From Alkalibaculum bacchi (lineage in GTDB: Bacteria; Bacillota; Clostridia; Eubacteriales; Alkalibacteraceae), in assembly GCF_937875145.1 (NCBI RefSeq), contig NZ_CALNCS010000119.1:1-15244 (forward strand): a DNA stretch of 15,244 nucleotides. The letters are read 5' to 3'. How positions within the stretch are numbered: position 1 is the first letter of the stretch; each line of letters begins with the position of its first letter. Shown here in pieces: positions 1 through 7,333 of this stretch. The position numbers and the translations under genes were made by a program. Under the pieces are notes generated by a model, which did not search any database, was not told the DNA's origin, and worked only from the letters and a program-made list of their open reading frames with translations.

Positions 1-41
1 TTTACGTGAGGTTTACTTCTCTCGTATTTAGCTTTTCCCAT
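1..41 (-). CDS. tuf: Elongation factor Tu, N-terminal fragment (cut by window edge)
   Basis: Only the first 13 codons and two bases lie in the window; they read MGKAKYERSKPHV, the usual Firmicute EF-Tu amino terminus (family MAKxKFERxKPHVN). EF-Tu is the GTPase that brings aminoacyl-tRNA to the ribosomal A site. The ATG at 41 is preceded by AGGAGG with an 8-nt spacer (50-55), and the gene starts 25 bp after the fusA stop, as expected for the end of a str operon. The G domain and everything else lie beyond the left edge, so completeness cannot be judged. Confidence 0.93.
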   Translation of the reverse strand, partial: MGKAKYERSKPHV

Positions 42-66
42 TTTTTATTCCTCCTCAGTGTATATA

Positions 67-2139
67 TTATTTTTTACCTTCGATAATCTTTTGTGCGACG
101 CTCTTTGGTACTTCTTCATTATGGTGGAATTCCATTGAGTATACACCTCTACCTTGAGTCTTACTTCTAAGGTCTGTAGCGTAGCCAAACATTTCAGACA
201 ATGGAACATATCCTCTTATGATTTGAGCTCCATTTCTTGCATCCATTCCTTCGATTCTACCTCTTCTAGAGTTGATATCACCCATAATGTCACCCATGTA
301 CTCTTCTGGAACAGTTACTTCTAGCTTGAATACTGGTTCAAGTATGATTGGATCTGCTTTTTTGCAACCATCTTTAAACGCCATAGAGCCAGCTATTTTA
401 AAGGCCATTTCAGAGGAGTCTACATCATGGTAAGATCCATCATATAAGGTTACTTTAACATCTAGTATAGGGTATCCTGCTAAGACGCCATTTTCAAGTG
501 CTTCTTGAATACCTTGGTCAACTGGTCCGATGTATTCTTTTGGAATGGCTCCACCAACAACTTTGTTGATGAATGTGTATCCAGCACCTTGTTCATTTGG
601 CTCAAGTTCAATCAATACGTGACCGTATTGTCCCTTACCACCAGATTGTCTAGCGTATTTCATTTCAGACTTAACATGTTTCTTGATTGTCTCTTTATAA
701 GCTACTTGTGGAGCACCTACATTTGCTTCAACTTTAAATTCTCTTAAAAGTCTATCTACGATAATGTCTAAGTGAAGCTCACCCATACCAGAAATGATTG
801 TTTGACCTGTTTCATCATCTGTGTAAGTTTTAAAGGTAGGATCTTCTTCAGCAAGTTTTGATAAGGCAACGCCCATCTTTTCTTGTCCAGCCTTTGTCTT
901 TGGTTCAATAGCAACAGAGATAACTGGCTCTGGGAATTCCATTTTTTCAAGTACAACTGGGCTTTTTTCATCACATAAAGTATCTCCAGTTGTCGTATCT
1001 TTTAAACCTACTGCAGCAGCAATATCTCCAGAGTAAACGGTAGTAATTTCTTCTCTGTGGTTTGCGTGCATTTGAAGAATACGGCCAATTCTCTCTCTTT
1101 TACCCTTTGATGAGTTGTATACATAAGAACCTGATGCTAAAACACCAGAGTAGACTCTAAAGAAAGCAAGTTTTCCAACAAATGGGTCTGTCATGATTTT
1201 AAATGCTAATGCTGAGAATGGTTCTTCATCACTTGCATGTCTTAATACTTCTTCTCCATTATCCATATCATGTCCAGAGATTGCTGGAATATCTAATGGG
1301 GATGGCATATAATCAACTATTGCATCTAGAACTAATTGAACACCTTTATTTTTGTAAGATGAACCGCAAGTTACAGGAATGATTTTTACATCAACAGTCC
1401 CTTTTCGAAGAGCAACTTTAATCTCTTCTTCTGTGATTTCTTCACCTTCAAGGTATTTCATCATTAAATCTTCATCTAATTCAGAAACCGCTTCTAAAAG
1501 CTTATCTCTGTATTCTTCTGCCAGATCTTGCATGTCCTCTGGAATATCTGTCACTTCAAATTCTTGTCCTAAGTCATCTTTGTAGATATCCGCTTTCATT
1601 GTAACTAAGTCGATAATACCTGTAAAAGTATCTTCTTTGCCAATTGGAAGTTGAATAGCAACAGCATTTGCATTTAGTCTGTCTTTTAACATGTCTAATA
1701 CATGGTAGAAGTCAGCACCCAATGTATCCATTTTGTTAATATAAGCCATTCTTGGTACATTGTATTTGTCTGCTTGTCTCCAAACAGTTTCTGATTGAGG
1801 TTCAACACCACCCTTTGCACAGAAAACTGCAACAGAACCATCTAGTACTCTTAAAGATCTTTCAACCTCTACAGTAAAGTCAACGTGTCCTGGTGTATCT
1901 ATTATATTTATTCTATGGTCTTTCCATTGTGTGGTAGTAGCAGCAGAGGTAATTGTAATACCTCTTTCCTGCTCTTGTTCCATCCAGTCCATTTGAGCTC
2001 CACCTTCGTGAGTCTCACCAATTTTGTGGATTTTTCCGGAATAAAATAATATTCTTTCTGTTGTGGTGGTTTTACCTGCGTCAATGTGAGCCATGATACC
2101 GATATTTCTCGTTTTTTCTAAGCTAAATTGTCTAGACAC
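67..2139 (-). CDS. fusA: Elongation factor G
   Basis: This is the translocation GTPase of the ribosome, a cytosolic protein of 690 residues from the start chosen here, normal for EF-G. Seen in order (690-residue numbering): G1 AHIDAGKT at about 17-24, switch I RGITI near 59-63, G3 DTPGHVD near 81-87, G4 NKMD near 135-138, then the domain II-V sequence, including the domain IV stretch RQSGGKGQYGHV and the C-terminal SRRGRIEGMD and GYATDLRSKTQGRG motifs. These fit canonical EF-G rather than a tetracycline-protection or release-factor relative. An in-frame ATG at 2148 touches its AAAGG sequence with no spacer. The GTG at 2139 has GAAAGGA 8 nt upstream and gives the family-typical MSRQFSLEKTRNIGI terminus, so I prefer 2139. 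It lies 33 bp after rpsG and 25 bp before tuf, presumably cotranscribed with both. Confidence 0.96.
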   Translation of the reverse strand: MSRQFSLEKTRNIGIMAHIDAGKTTTTERILFYSGKIHKIGETHEGGAQMDWMEQEQERGITITSAATTTQWKDHRINIIDTPGHVDFTVEVERSLRVLDGSVAVFCAKGGVEPQSETVWRQADKYNVPRMAYINKMDTLGADFYHVLDMLKDRLNANAVAIQLPIGKEDTFTGIIDLVTMKADIYKDDLGQEFEVTDIPEDMQDLAEEYRDKLLEAVSELDEDLMMKYLEGEEITEEEIKVALRKGTVDVKIIPVTCGSSYKNKGVQLVLDAIVDYMPSPLDIPAISGHDMDNGEEVLRHASDEEPFSALAFKIMTDPFVGKLAFFRVYSGVLASGSYVYNSSKGKRERIGRILQMHANHREEITTVYSGDIAAAVGLKDTTTGDTLCDEKSPVVLEKMEFPEPVISVAIEPKTKAGQEKMGVALSKLAEEDPTFKTYTDDETGQTIISGMGELHLDIIVDRLLREFKVEANVGAPQVAYKETIKKHVKSEMKYARQSGGKGQYGHVLIELEPNEQGAGYTFINKVVGGAIPKEYIGPVDQGIQEALENGVLAGYPILDVKVTLYDGSYHDVDSSEMAFKIAGSMAFKDGCKKADPIILEPVFKLEVTVPEEYMGDIMGDINSRRGRIEGMDARNGAQIIRGYVPLSEMFGYATDLRSKTQGRGVYSMEFHHNEEVPKSVAQKIIEGKK

Positions 2140-2172
2140 AGTATCCATCCTTTCGTGATTACAGAATCTTGA

Positions 2173-2643
2173 TTACCACTTGTAATGTGCAAAAGCTTTA
2201 TTTGCTTCAGCCATTTTATGAGTGTCTTCTTTTTTCTTAACTGCTGCACCTGAATTATTTACTGCATCTAATAATTCGCCAGCTAATCTTTCTTGCATTG
2301 TTTTTTCATGTCTTAGTCTTGAGTATTTTGTAAGCCATCTTAAACCTAATGCTTGTCTTCTATCAGTACGAACTTCCATTGGCACTTGGTAAGTTGCTCC
2401 ACCAACTCTTCTCGCTTTAACTTCTAGAACAGGCATAATATTGTTTAAAGCCTCTTCAAATACTTCTAACCCATCTCTGTCTGTTTTATTTGCAATAATA
2501 TCAAAAGCTCCATATACTATATTTTGAGCTACACCCTTTTTTCCATCAAGCATAATGTTGTTAACTAATTTTGTTACAACAACACTATTGTATAATGGAT
2601 CAGGAAGAACAGATCTTTTACTTACTGGTCCTTTTCTTGGCAC
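2173..2643 (-). CDS. rpsG: 30S ribosomal protein S7
   Basis: S7 organises the 3' major domain of 16S rRNA in the 30S head and lines the E site. The 156-residue product has the standard family length. It opens with MPRKGPVSKRSVLPDPLYNS, carries the conserved LVNNIMLDGKKGVAQ helix and the ARRVGGATYQVP beta-ribbon region, and ends in AHYKW. Translation starts at GTG (2641-2643), with AGGAGG 8 nt upstream. It follows rpsL after an unusually long 119-bp gap and precedes fusA by 33 bp. In enteric bacteria S7 represses its own operon by binding the rpsL-rpsG spacer; whether the spacer here does the same cannot be seen. Confidence 0.97.
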   Translation of the reverse strand: MPRKGPVSKRSVLPDPLYNSVVVTKLVNNIMLDGKKGVAQNIVYGAFDIIANKTDRDGLEVFEEALNNIMPVLEVKARRVGGATYQVPMEVRTDRRQALGLRWLTKYSRLRHEKTMQERLAGELLDAVNNSGAAVKKKEDTHKMAEANKAFAHYKW

Positions 2644-2715
2644 TTCGCTTCCCTCCTCAACATTAAATATTCATCGGTACTCGACATTTACGCTGCCGTT
2701 GTGCTTTTATATATA

Positions 2716-2746
2716 CTATATATGCATGTAAGTCATATGAATATAG
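2716..2746 (-). repeat. AT-rich imperfect inverted repeat in the rpsL-rpsG spacer
   Basis: The 119-bp spacer between rpsL and rpsG (2644-2762) has no open frame of note. It contains CTATAT at 2716-2721 facing ATATAG at 2741-2746, with partly pairing AT-rich sequence between, and a run of alternating T and A around 2708-2724. The hairpin would be weak and has no T-tract. It could be a translational control site or simply neutral AT-rich sequence. Confidence 0.3.
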
Positions 2747-2762
2747 TAGATTCATTTTGCAC

Positions 2763-3137
2763 TTAGTTCTTTGGTTTTTTGGCACCATATTTTGATCGAG
2801 CTTGTTTTCTGTTTTGTACACCTGCTGTATCTAAAGCTCCCCTGATGATTCTGTAACGAACCCCTGGTAAGTCTTTAACTCTACCACCTTTGATTAAAAC
2901 AACGCTATGCTCTTGTAAATTATGTCCAATACCTGGAATATAACATGTTACCTCTGTTCCATTTACTAGTCTTACTCTGGCAATTTTTCTAAGAGCGGAG
3001 TTTGGTTTCTTTGGTGTAGTAGTTCTTACTGCAGTACACACACCTCTTTTTTGAGGATTTGCTTTTAGGGCAGGAGTTTTTGAAGTATATTCTACTTTTT
3101 CTCTACCTCTTTTTACAAGCTGATTAATTGTTGGCAT
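2763..3137 (-). CDS. rpsL: 30S ribosomal protein S12
   Basis: S12 sits at the decoding centre and affects accuracy and streptomycin response. The 124-residue product starts MPTINQLVKRGREK and contains RTTTPKKPNSALRK and GGRVKDLPGVRY. Lysines 43, 44 and 88, Asp89 (the beta-methylthiolation site in Escherichia coli) and Pro91 are all wild type, so the sequence gives no sign of streptomycin resistance. The ATG at 3137 follows a strong GGAGGTG site. It is the second gene of a local L7Ae-like / rpsL / rpsG / fusA / tuf unit and lies just downstream of a terminator-like hairpin, so its expression may depend on read-through. Confidence 0.97.
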   Translation of the reverse strand: MPTINQLVKRGREKVEYTSKTPALKANPQKRGVCTAVRTTTPKKPNSALRKIARVRLVNGTEVTCYIPGIGHNLQEHSVVLIKGGRVKDLPGVRYRIIRGALDTAGVQNRKQARSKYGAKKPKN

Positions 3138-3180
3138 TTCTTCACCTCCGTAAATTATTTGTATAGAAACCTGTGCCTTA

Positions 3181-3209
3181 AAATAACCCCTCGTTTAGAG
3201 GGGCTATTT
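3181..3209 (-). terminator. Terminator-like hairpin between the L7Ae-like gene and rpsL
   Basis: Read on the minus strand, AAATAG CCCCTC, loop TAAAC, GAGGGG TTATTT forms a stem of six GC-rich pairs, a G-U wobble and five A-U pairs. It is followed by TTAAGG, so the U-tract is short and broken. It starts 14 bp after the L7Ae-like stop codon and ends about 45 bp before the rpsL start. It may act as a partial terminator that lowers or controls expression of rpsL-rpsG-fusA-tuf, or as an mRNA-stabilising or processing stem. No clear promoter was found between it and rpsL, so complete termination would be hard to reconcile with rpsL expression. Confidence 0.6.
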
Positions 3210-3223
3210 ACACAGTGAGTTCT

Positions 3224-3469
3224 CTAATCTTTTAATAAGGCAGCACTAGCAGTCTTTCTATTAATTCCACATGCTTTTCCTAAATCTATCATGGAATCGA
3301 CATAGACTATTGGCACTTCGTTTTTTTTACAACAATTTTCTACTTCAACGAATATGTGCTGATCCACATCATGCGCTAGATAAACGGTCTTAGCTTTACC
3401 GCCCTTAACCATTTTTAAGGTTTGCTTTGTACCTATTACACTCTTACTCACCTTTATGTGATCAAGCAT
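3224..3469 (-). CDS. L7Ae-family ribosomal / K-turn-binding protein (YbxF-like)
   Basis: Small RNA-binding protein of the L7Ae/L30e fold, 81 residues from the start chosen here. It begins MLDHIKVSKSVIGTKQTLKM and has the conserved core KTVYLAHDVD followed by VDSMIDLGKACGINRKTASA. The Bacillus relative YbxF, in the same place between rpoC and rpsL, is about 82 residues and binds kink-turn RNA; the specific RNA partner here is unknown. An upstream in-frame ATG at 3493 would add eight residues. It has no ribosome site and lies almost at the predicted transcript start (about 3497), whereas the ATG at 3469 has AGGGGG with a 6-nt spacer, so 3469 is preferred. It appears to be the first gene of a unit driven by the promoter at 3504-3532. 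Confidence 0.9.
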   Translation of the reverse strand: MLDHIKVSKSVIGTKQTLKMVKGGKAKTVYLAHDVDQHIFVEVENCCKKNEVPIVYVDSMIDLGKACGINRKTASAALLKD

Positions 3470-3503
3470 GATGGTCCCCCTTACTACATACATTCGCTAA
3501 ATG

Positions 3504-3532
3504 ATTTTATCATTGCTTTTTTCCTATGTCAA
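3504..3532 (-). promoter_or_regulatory. Sigma-A promoter upstream of the L7Ae-like gene / str genes
   Basis: On the minus strand: TTGACA (3527-3532), 17-bp spacer, TAAAAT (3504-3509), with TG one base before the -10 (extended -10). The -35 lies four bases after the rpoC stop codon. The predicted start is near 3497, giving a leader of about 27 nt to the preferred ATG. This would let the L7Ae-like gene, rpsL, rpsG, fusA and tuf be transcribed independently of rpoBC. Confidence 0.82.
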
Positions 3533-3536
3533 CACT

Positions 3537-6500
3537 TTAAATGTTATCTTCTAAAGAATTAACACTTTCTTCATCTAAAATTTCAGCTTCTTCTTCTATT
3601 TCCTCATCGTCGTAAATTACAATGTCATTGTAATTTTTGACTCCAGTTCCAGCAGGAATTAGTTTACCAATAATTACATTTTCCTTTAATCCAATTAGTG
3701 GATCCTGCTTTCCTTTTATTGCCGCATCTGTTAGCACTCTTGTGGTCTCTTGGAAGGAAGCTGCTGATAAGAAGGAGTCTGTTGCAAGAGAAGCCTTTGT
3801 AATACCTAGAAGTACTCTTGTTGCTGTAGCAGGCTCTCTACCTTCTTTTTGAATTCTTTCATTTTCTTCTTCAAATGTAAAGATATCTACTAAACCTCCT
3901 GGAAGCAATTCTGTATCCCCCGCTTCCATGACTTTAACTTTTCTAAGCATCTGACGAACTATCGTTTCTATGTGTTTATCGTTAATGTGTACACCTTGCA
4001 TACGATATACCTTTTGTACTTCTTGTAAAAGATATCTTTGTACTCCGTGGATCCCCTTAATGGCTAGTATATCATTAGGATTAATAGAACCTTCTGTGAT
4101 CTCATCACCAGCCTCTATTACATCTCCTTCAGATACTTTTAGTCTGGATCCGTATGGAATAGCATACACCTTTTCTTCTGTATCACCTGTAACAACGACT
4201 TCTTTTCTCTTCTTGGTTTCTCTTAAAGAAACAGCACCTGCAATTTCAGAGATAATAGCAAGACCCTTAGGTTTTCTCGCCTCAAAGAGCTCTTCGATTC
4301 TAGGAAGACCTTGGGTAATATCCTCAGCTGTTGCTACACCACCTGTATGGAAGGTCCTCATGGTTAACTGCGTACCTGGCTCACCAATAGATTGTGCCGC
4401 AATAGTTCCTACTGCCTCTCCAATGCCAACAGCTTTCCATGTTGTTAAATCAACACCATAACATTTTGTACAAACGCCTACTTTAGATTGACAATTTGTT
4501 ACAGATCTTATCATGATGTGCTTAAATCCTAGATCGTGTATTTCAGCAGCCATATTTATGCTAATGAGTTCATTTTTCTTTACAAGAACTTCCCCTGTTT
4601 TAGGGTGAATAATGTCTTCAAAAGCATATCTACCAGCTATACGATCTCTTAAGGTTTCAATAACCTCACCATTATCTTCTACTGGTGTGGCTTTATATCC
4701 TTGAGTAGAGCCACAGTCGTCTTCTTTTACAATAACATCCTGACTTACATCTACAAGCCTTCTCGTCAAATAACCTGAATCGGCTGTTCGAAGGGCAGTA
4801 TCCGCAAGACCTTTTCTAGCACCGTGACTAGAAATAAAGAACTCAGATACGTTTAGACCTTCACGGAAGTTTGAACGTATTGGTAGTTCGATGATTTTAC
4901 CAGATGGACTGGCCATAAGACCTCTCATACCTGCTAGTTGCTTGATTTGGTTTTTGCTACCTCGGGCACCAGAGTTGGCCATCATATTGATTGGATTTAG
5001 TGGACTCAAATTATTCATCATGGCTTCTGTTACATCATTTGTAGCCTGTGTCCAAATTTCAACAACTTTTTCATATCGTTCATCTTCTGATATGAGACCT
5101 CTTCTAAACATCTTTTGTATTTTTTCTACTTCAATATCTGCATTTTGCAAGATTTCTGGTTTTTCCTTTGGTACATCCATATCGCTTACCCCTACAGTAA
5201 CTGCTCCAATAGTAGAGTAATGGAAGCCCATTTTTTTAATATCATCGAGAACTACAGATGTCTTTGTAGGTCCGTAAGTGTGATAACATTTTTCAACAAT
5301 TTGTGATAATTTCTTTTTATCGACTAAATCATCTACTTCTAAAAGAAATGCATTGTCTGGGTTCTCTCTATTAACTAAGCCTAAGTCCTGTGGAATAAAT
5401 TCATTAAATAGGAATCGACCAACAGTACTTTCGATGATTCTACCTTGTTTCACTCCGTCGATATCTTTATAAACGCGAACCTTTACTCTGCTGTGTAAAG
5501 AGACAACTTTATTGTCATAAGCAGCTTCCATTTCTTCTAAATCTGTAAATACTTTCCCCTCACCTGTAGCTCCAGCAACTTCTAAAGTCATGTAATAAGA
5601 ACCTAATATCATATCTTGAGTAGGACTTACCACAGGACTACCATCTTGAGGTTTTAAAATATTGTTTGCTGCAAGCATTAAGAATCTTGCTTCAGCTTGA
5701 GCTTCTACTGATAAAGGAACGTGAACGGCCATTTGGTCTCCGTCAAAGTCCGCATTGTATGCTGTACAGACTAGTGGATGTAGTTTAATTGCTCTACCTT
5801 CTACTAATATGGGTTCAAACGCCTGAATACCAAGTCTATGAAGTGTTGGCGCTCTATTTAATAGAACAGGGTGTTCTTTAATGACTTCTTCTAAAACATC
5901 CCACACTTCTGGTCTCATTCTTTCTACCATACGCTTTGCACTTTTTATATTTTGTGAAAATTTTTGTTTTACAAGTTCTCTCATTACAAAAGGCTTAAAC
6001 AATTCTATCGCCATTTCTTTTGGCAGGCCACATTGATACATCTTTAATTCTGGACCTACTACGATAACAGAACGACCTGAATAGTCAACTCTCTTACCAA
6101 GTAAGTTTTGTCTAAATCGACCTTGTTTCCCCTTAAGCATATCAGAGAGAGATTTTAAAGGTCTATTTCCAGGACCTGTCACAGGTCTGCCTCTTCTCCC
6201 ATTGTCAATAAGAGCATCAACAGCTTCTTGAAGCATTCTTTTTTCATTTTGAACAATAATATCTGGTGCATCTAAGTCTAATAATCTCTTAAGCCTATTA
6301 TTTCGATTGATTACTCTTCTGTAGAGATCATTTAAGTCAGACGTAGCAAATCGTCCACCATCAAGTTGTACCATAGGTCTTAGTTCTGGTGGGATAACAG
6401 GAATCGCCTCTAAAACCATCCATTCCGGATGATTTCCCGAGCTTTTAAAAGCTTCTACGGTTTCAAGTCTTCGAACTGTACGAATTTTCTTTTGACCAGT

Positions 6501-7091
6501 ACTGGTCTTTAAATCTTCTCTTAAAATTCGAGCTTCTTTATCTAAATCAATCTTTTGTAATAAATCAAAAATACCTTCAGCACCAATTTTTGCTTGAAAA
6601 GCGTTGCCATATTTTTCTTTATTTTCACGGTATTCTCTTTCTGTCAAAAGCTGTTTATAAGAAAGAGGCGTATTACCAGGATCTGTAATAATATAAGATG
6701 CAAAATAAATAATCTTTTCTAATGCTCTCGGAGATAATTCCAAAAGCAATCCCATCCTACTAGGGATTCCCTTAAAGTACCATATATGTGTAACTGGCGC
6801 AGCTAATTCGATATGTCCCATTCTTTCTCTTCTTACTTTTGAACGAGTAACTTCAACTCCACAGTTTTCACAGACAATGCCCTTGTAACGAACCCTCTTA
6901 TATTTTCCACAATGACATTCCCAATCCTTAGTTGGTCCAAATATTTTTTCACAAAAAAGCCCATCTTTTTCTGGCTTCAAGGTTCTGTAATTAATTGTTT
7001 CCGGTTTTTTTACTTCTCCTCTTGACCATTCACGTATTTTTTGTGGCGATGCTAATCCAATTTTTATCGATTTAAAATCAAATTCACCCAA
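3537..7091 (-). CDS. rpoC: DNA-directed RNA polymerase subunit beta'
   Basis: Largest subunit of RNA polymerase, forming one jaw of the active-site cleft. The 1184-residue protein is normal for a Firmicute. Visible landmarks: zinc-binding Cys59, Cys61, Cys74 and Cys77; the GRRGRPVTGPGNRPLKSLSD and GRFRQNLLGKRVDYSGRS segments near 298-340; the catalytic NADFDGD at 446-452 with Mg-binding Asp448, Asp450 and Asp452; a second zinc site (DDCGSTQ near 793 and Cys-x6-Cys-x2-Cys near 870); and a trigger-loop region ending TMRTFHTGGVA near 910-920. The C terminus is acidic (DDEEIEEEAEILDEES). Translation starts at TTG (7089-7091), with AAGGGAG 8 nt upstream. It is separated from rpoB by 242 bp containing a MITE-like element. 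Confidence 0.98.
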   Translation of the reverse strand: MGEFDFKSIKIGLASPQKIREWSRGEVKKPETINYRTLKPEKDGLFCEKIFGPTKDWECHCGKYKRVRYKGIVCENCGVEVTRSKVRRERMGHIELAAPVTHIWYFKGIPSRMGLLLELSPRALEKIIYFASYIITDPGNTPLSYKQLLTEREYRENKEKYGNAFQAKIGAEGIFDLLQKIDLDKEARILREDLKTSTGQKKIRTVRRLETVEAFKSSGNHPEWMVLEAIPVIPPELRPMVQLDGGRFATSDLNDLYRRVINRNNRLKRLLDLDAPDIIVQNEKRMLQEAVDALIDNGRRGRPVTGPGNRPLKSLSDMLKGKQGRFRQNLLGKRVDYSGRSVIVVGPELKMYQCGLPKEMAIELFKPFVMRELVKQKFSQNIKSAKRMVERMRPEVWDVLEEVIKEHPVLLNRAPTLHRLGIQAFEPILVEGRAIKLHPLVCTAYNADFDGDQMAVHVPLSVEAQAEARFLMLAANNILKPQDGSPVVSPTQDMILGSYYMTLEVAGATGEGKVFTDLEEMEAAYDNKVVSLHSRVKVRVYKDIDGVKQGRIIESTVGRFLFNEFIPQDLGLVNRENPDNAFLLEVDDLVDKKKLSQIVEKCYHTYGPTKTSVVLDDIKKMGFHYSTIGAVTVGVSDMDVPKEKPEILQNADIEVEKIQKMFRRGLISEDERYEKVVEIWTQATNDVTEAMMNNLSPLNPINMMANSGARGSKNQIKQLAGMRGLMASPSGKIIELPIRSNFREGLNVSEFFISSHGARKGLADTALRTADSGYLTRRLVDVSQDVIVKEDDCGSTQGYKATPVEDNGEVIETLRDRIAGRYAFEDIIHPKTGEVLVKKNELISINMAAEIHDLGFKHIMIRSVTNCQSKVGVCTKCYGVDLTTWKAVGIGEAVGTIAAQSIGEPGTQLTMRTFHTGGVATAEDITQGLPRIEELFEARKPKGLAIISEIAGAVSLRETKKRKEVVVTGDTEEKVYAIPYGSRLKVSEGDVIEAGDEITEGSINPNDILAIKGIHGVQRYLLQEVQKVYRMQGVHINDKHIETIVRQMLRKVKVMEAGDTELLPGGLVDIFTFEEENERIQKEGREPATATRVLLGITKASLATDSFLSAASFQETTRVLTDAAIKGKQDPLIGLKENVIIGKLIPAGTGVKNYNDIVIYDDEEIEEEAEILDEESVNSLEDNI

Positions 7092-7122
7092 GGAGTCCGC
7101 TCCCTTCTAAATTTAAAAATAT

Positions 7123-7323
7123 TAGTCGCTAGTCCCTAGATCGCAGGCATTCCTCTAGAGTCTTTCTATAGACTATGATTCATAGCCTTAGTGCTAAAGT
7201 CTAGCGTTTTGTTGCCAACCTTTAGTCTAGTCTTTCCTTGCTAGTAGCTAGCTAAAAAGGCTACTTTTAATAGCCATAATGAGAAACCGTAAGAAATCCC
7301 CCAAAGCTAGAGTCTAGCGACTA
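7123..7323. mobile_element. MITE-like palindromic element between rpoB and rpoC
   Basis: The rpoB-rpoC spacer is 242 bp, far longer than usual, and is bounded by terminal inverted repeats. TAGTCGCTAGTCCCTAG (7123-7139) matches the reverse complement of CTAGAGTCTAGCGACTA (7307-7323) at 15 of 17 positions. The inside is rich in variants of the CTAGACT motif (for example near 7221-7232 and 7199-7204) and short palindromes such as CTATGATTCATAG. It has no coding capacity. This is the architecture of a non-autonomous miniature inverted-repeat element or related interspersed repeat. No clear target-site duplication was found, so mobility is inferred. It would be transcribed within the rpoBC message. 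Confidence 0.72.
7254..7275 (-). terminator. Terminator-like hairpin inside the rpoB-rpoC element
   Basis: On the minus strand GGCTAT, loop TAAAA, GTAGCC is followed directly by TTTTT (7254-7258). The stem is only six pairs including a U-G, so intrinsic termination would be partial at best. Its place between rpoB and rpoC, whose products are needed in equal amounts, makes it notable. Confidence 0.45.
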
Positions 7324-7333
7324 GTGTCTTGAT

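Noticed and set aside
2850..3020. Possible streptomycin-resistance substitution in rpsL
   Set aside because: Lys43, Lys88 and Pro91 are all unchanged.
3970..4461. 163-codon plus-strand frame opposite rpoC
   Set aside because: It lies wholly inside conserved rpoC coding sequence, resembles no family I know and has no ribosome site.
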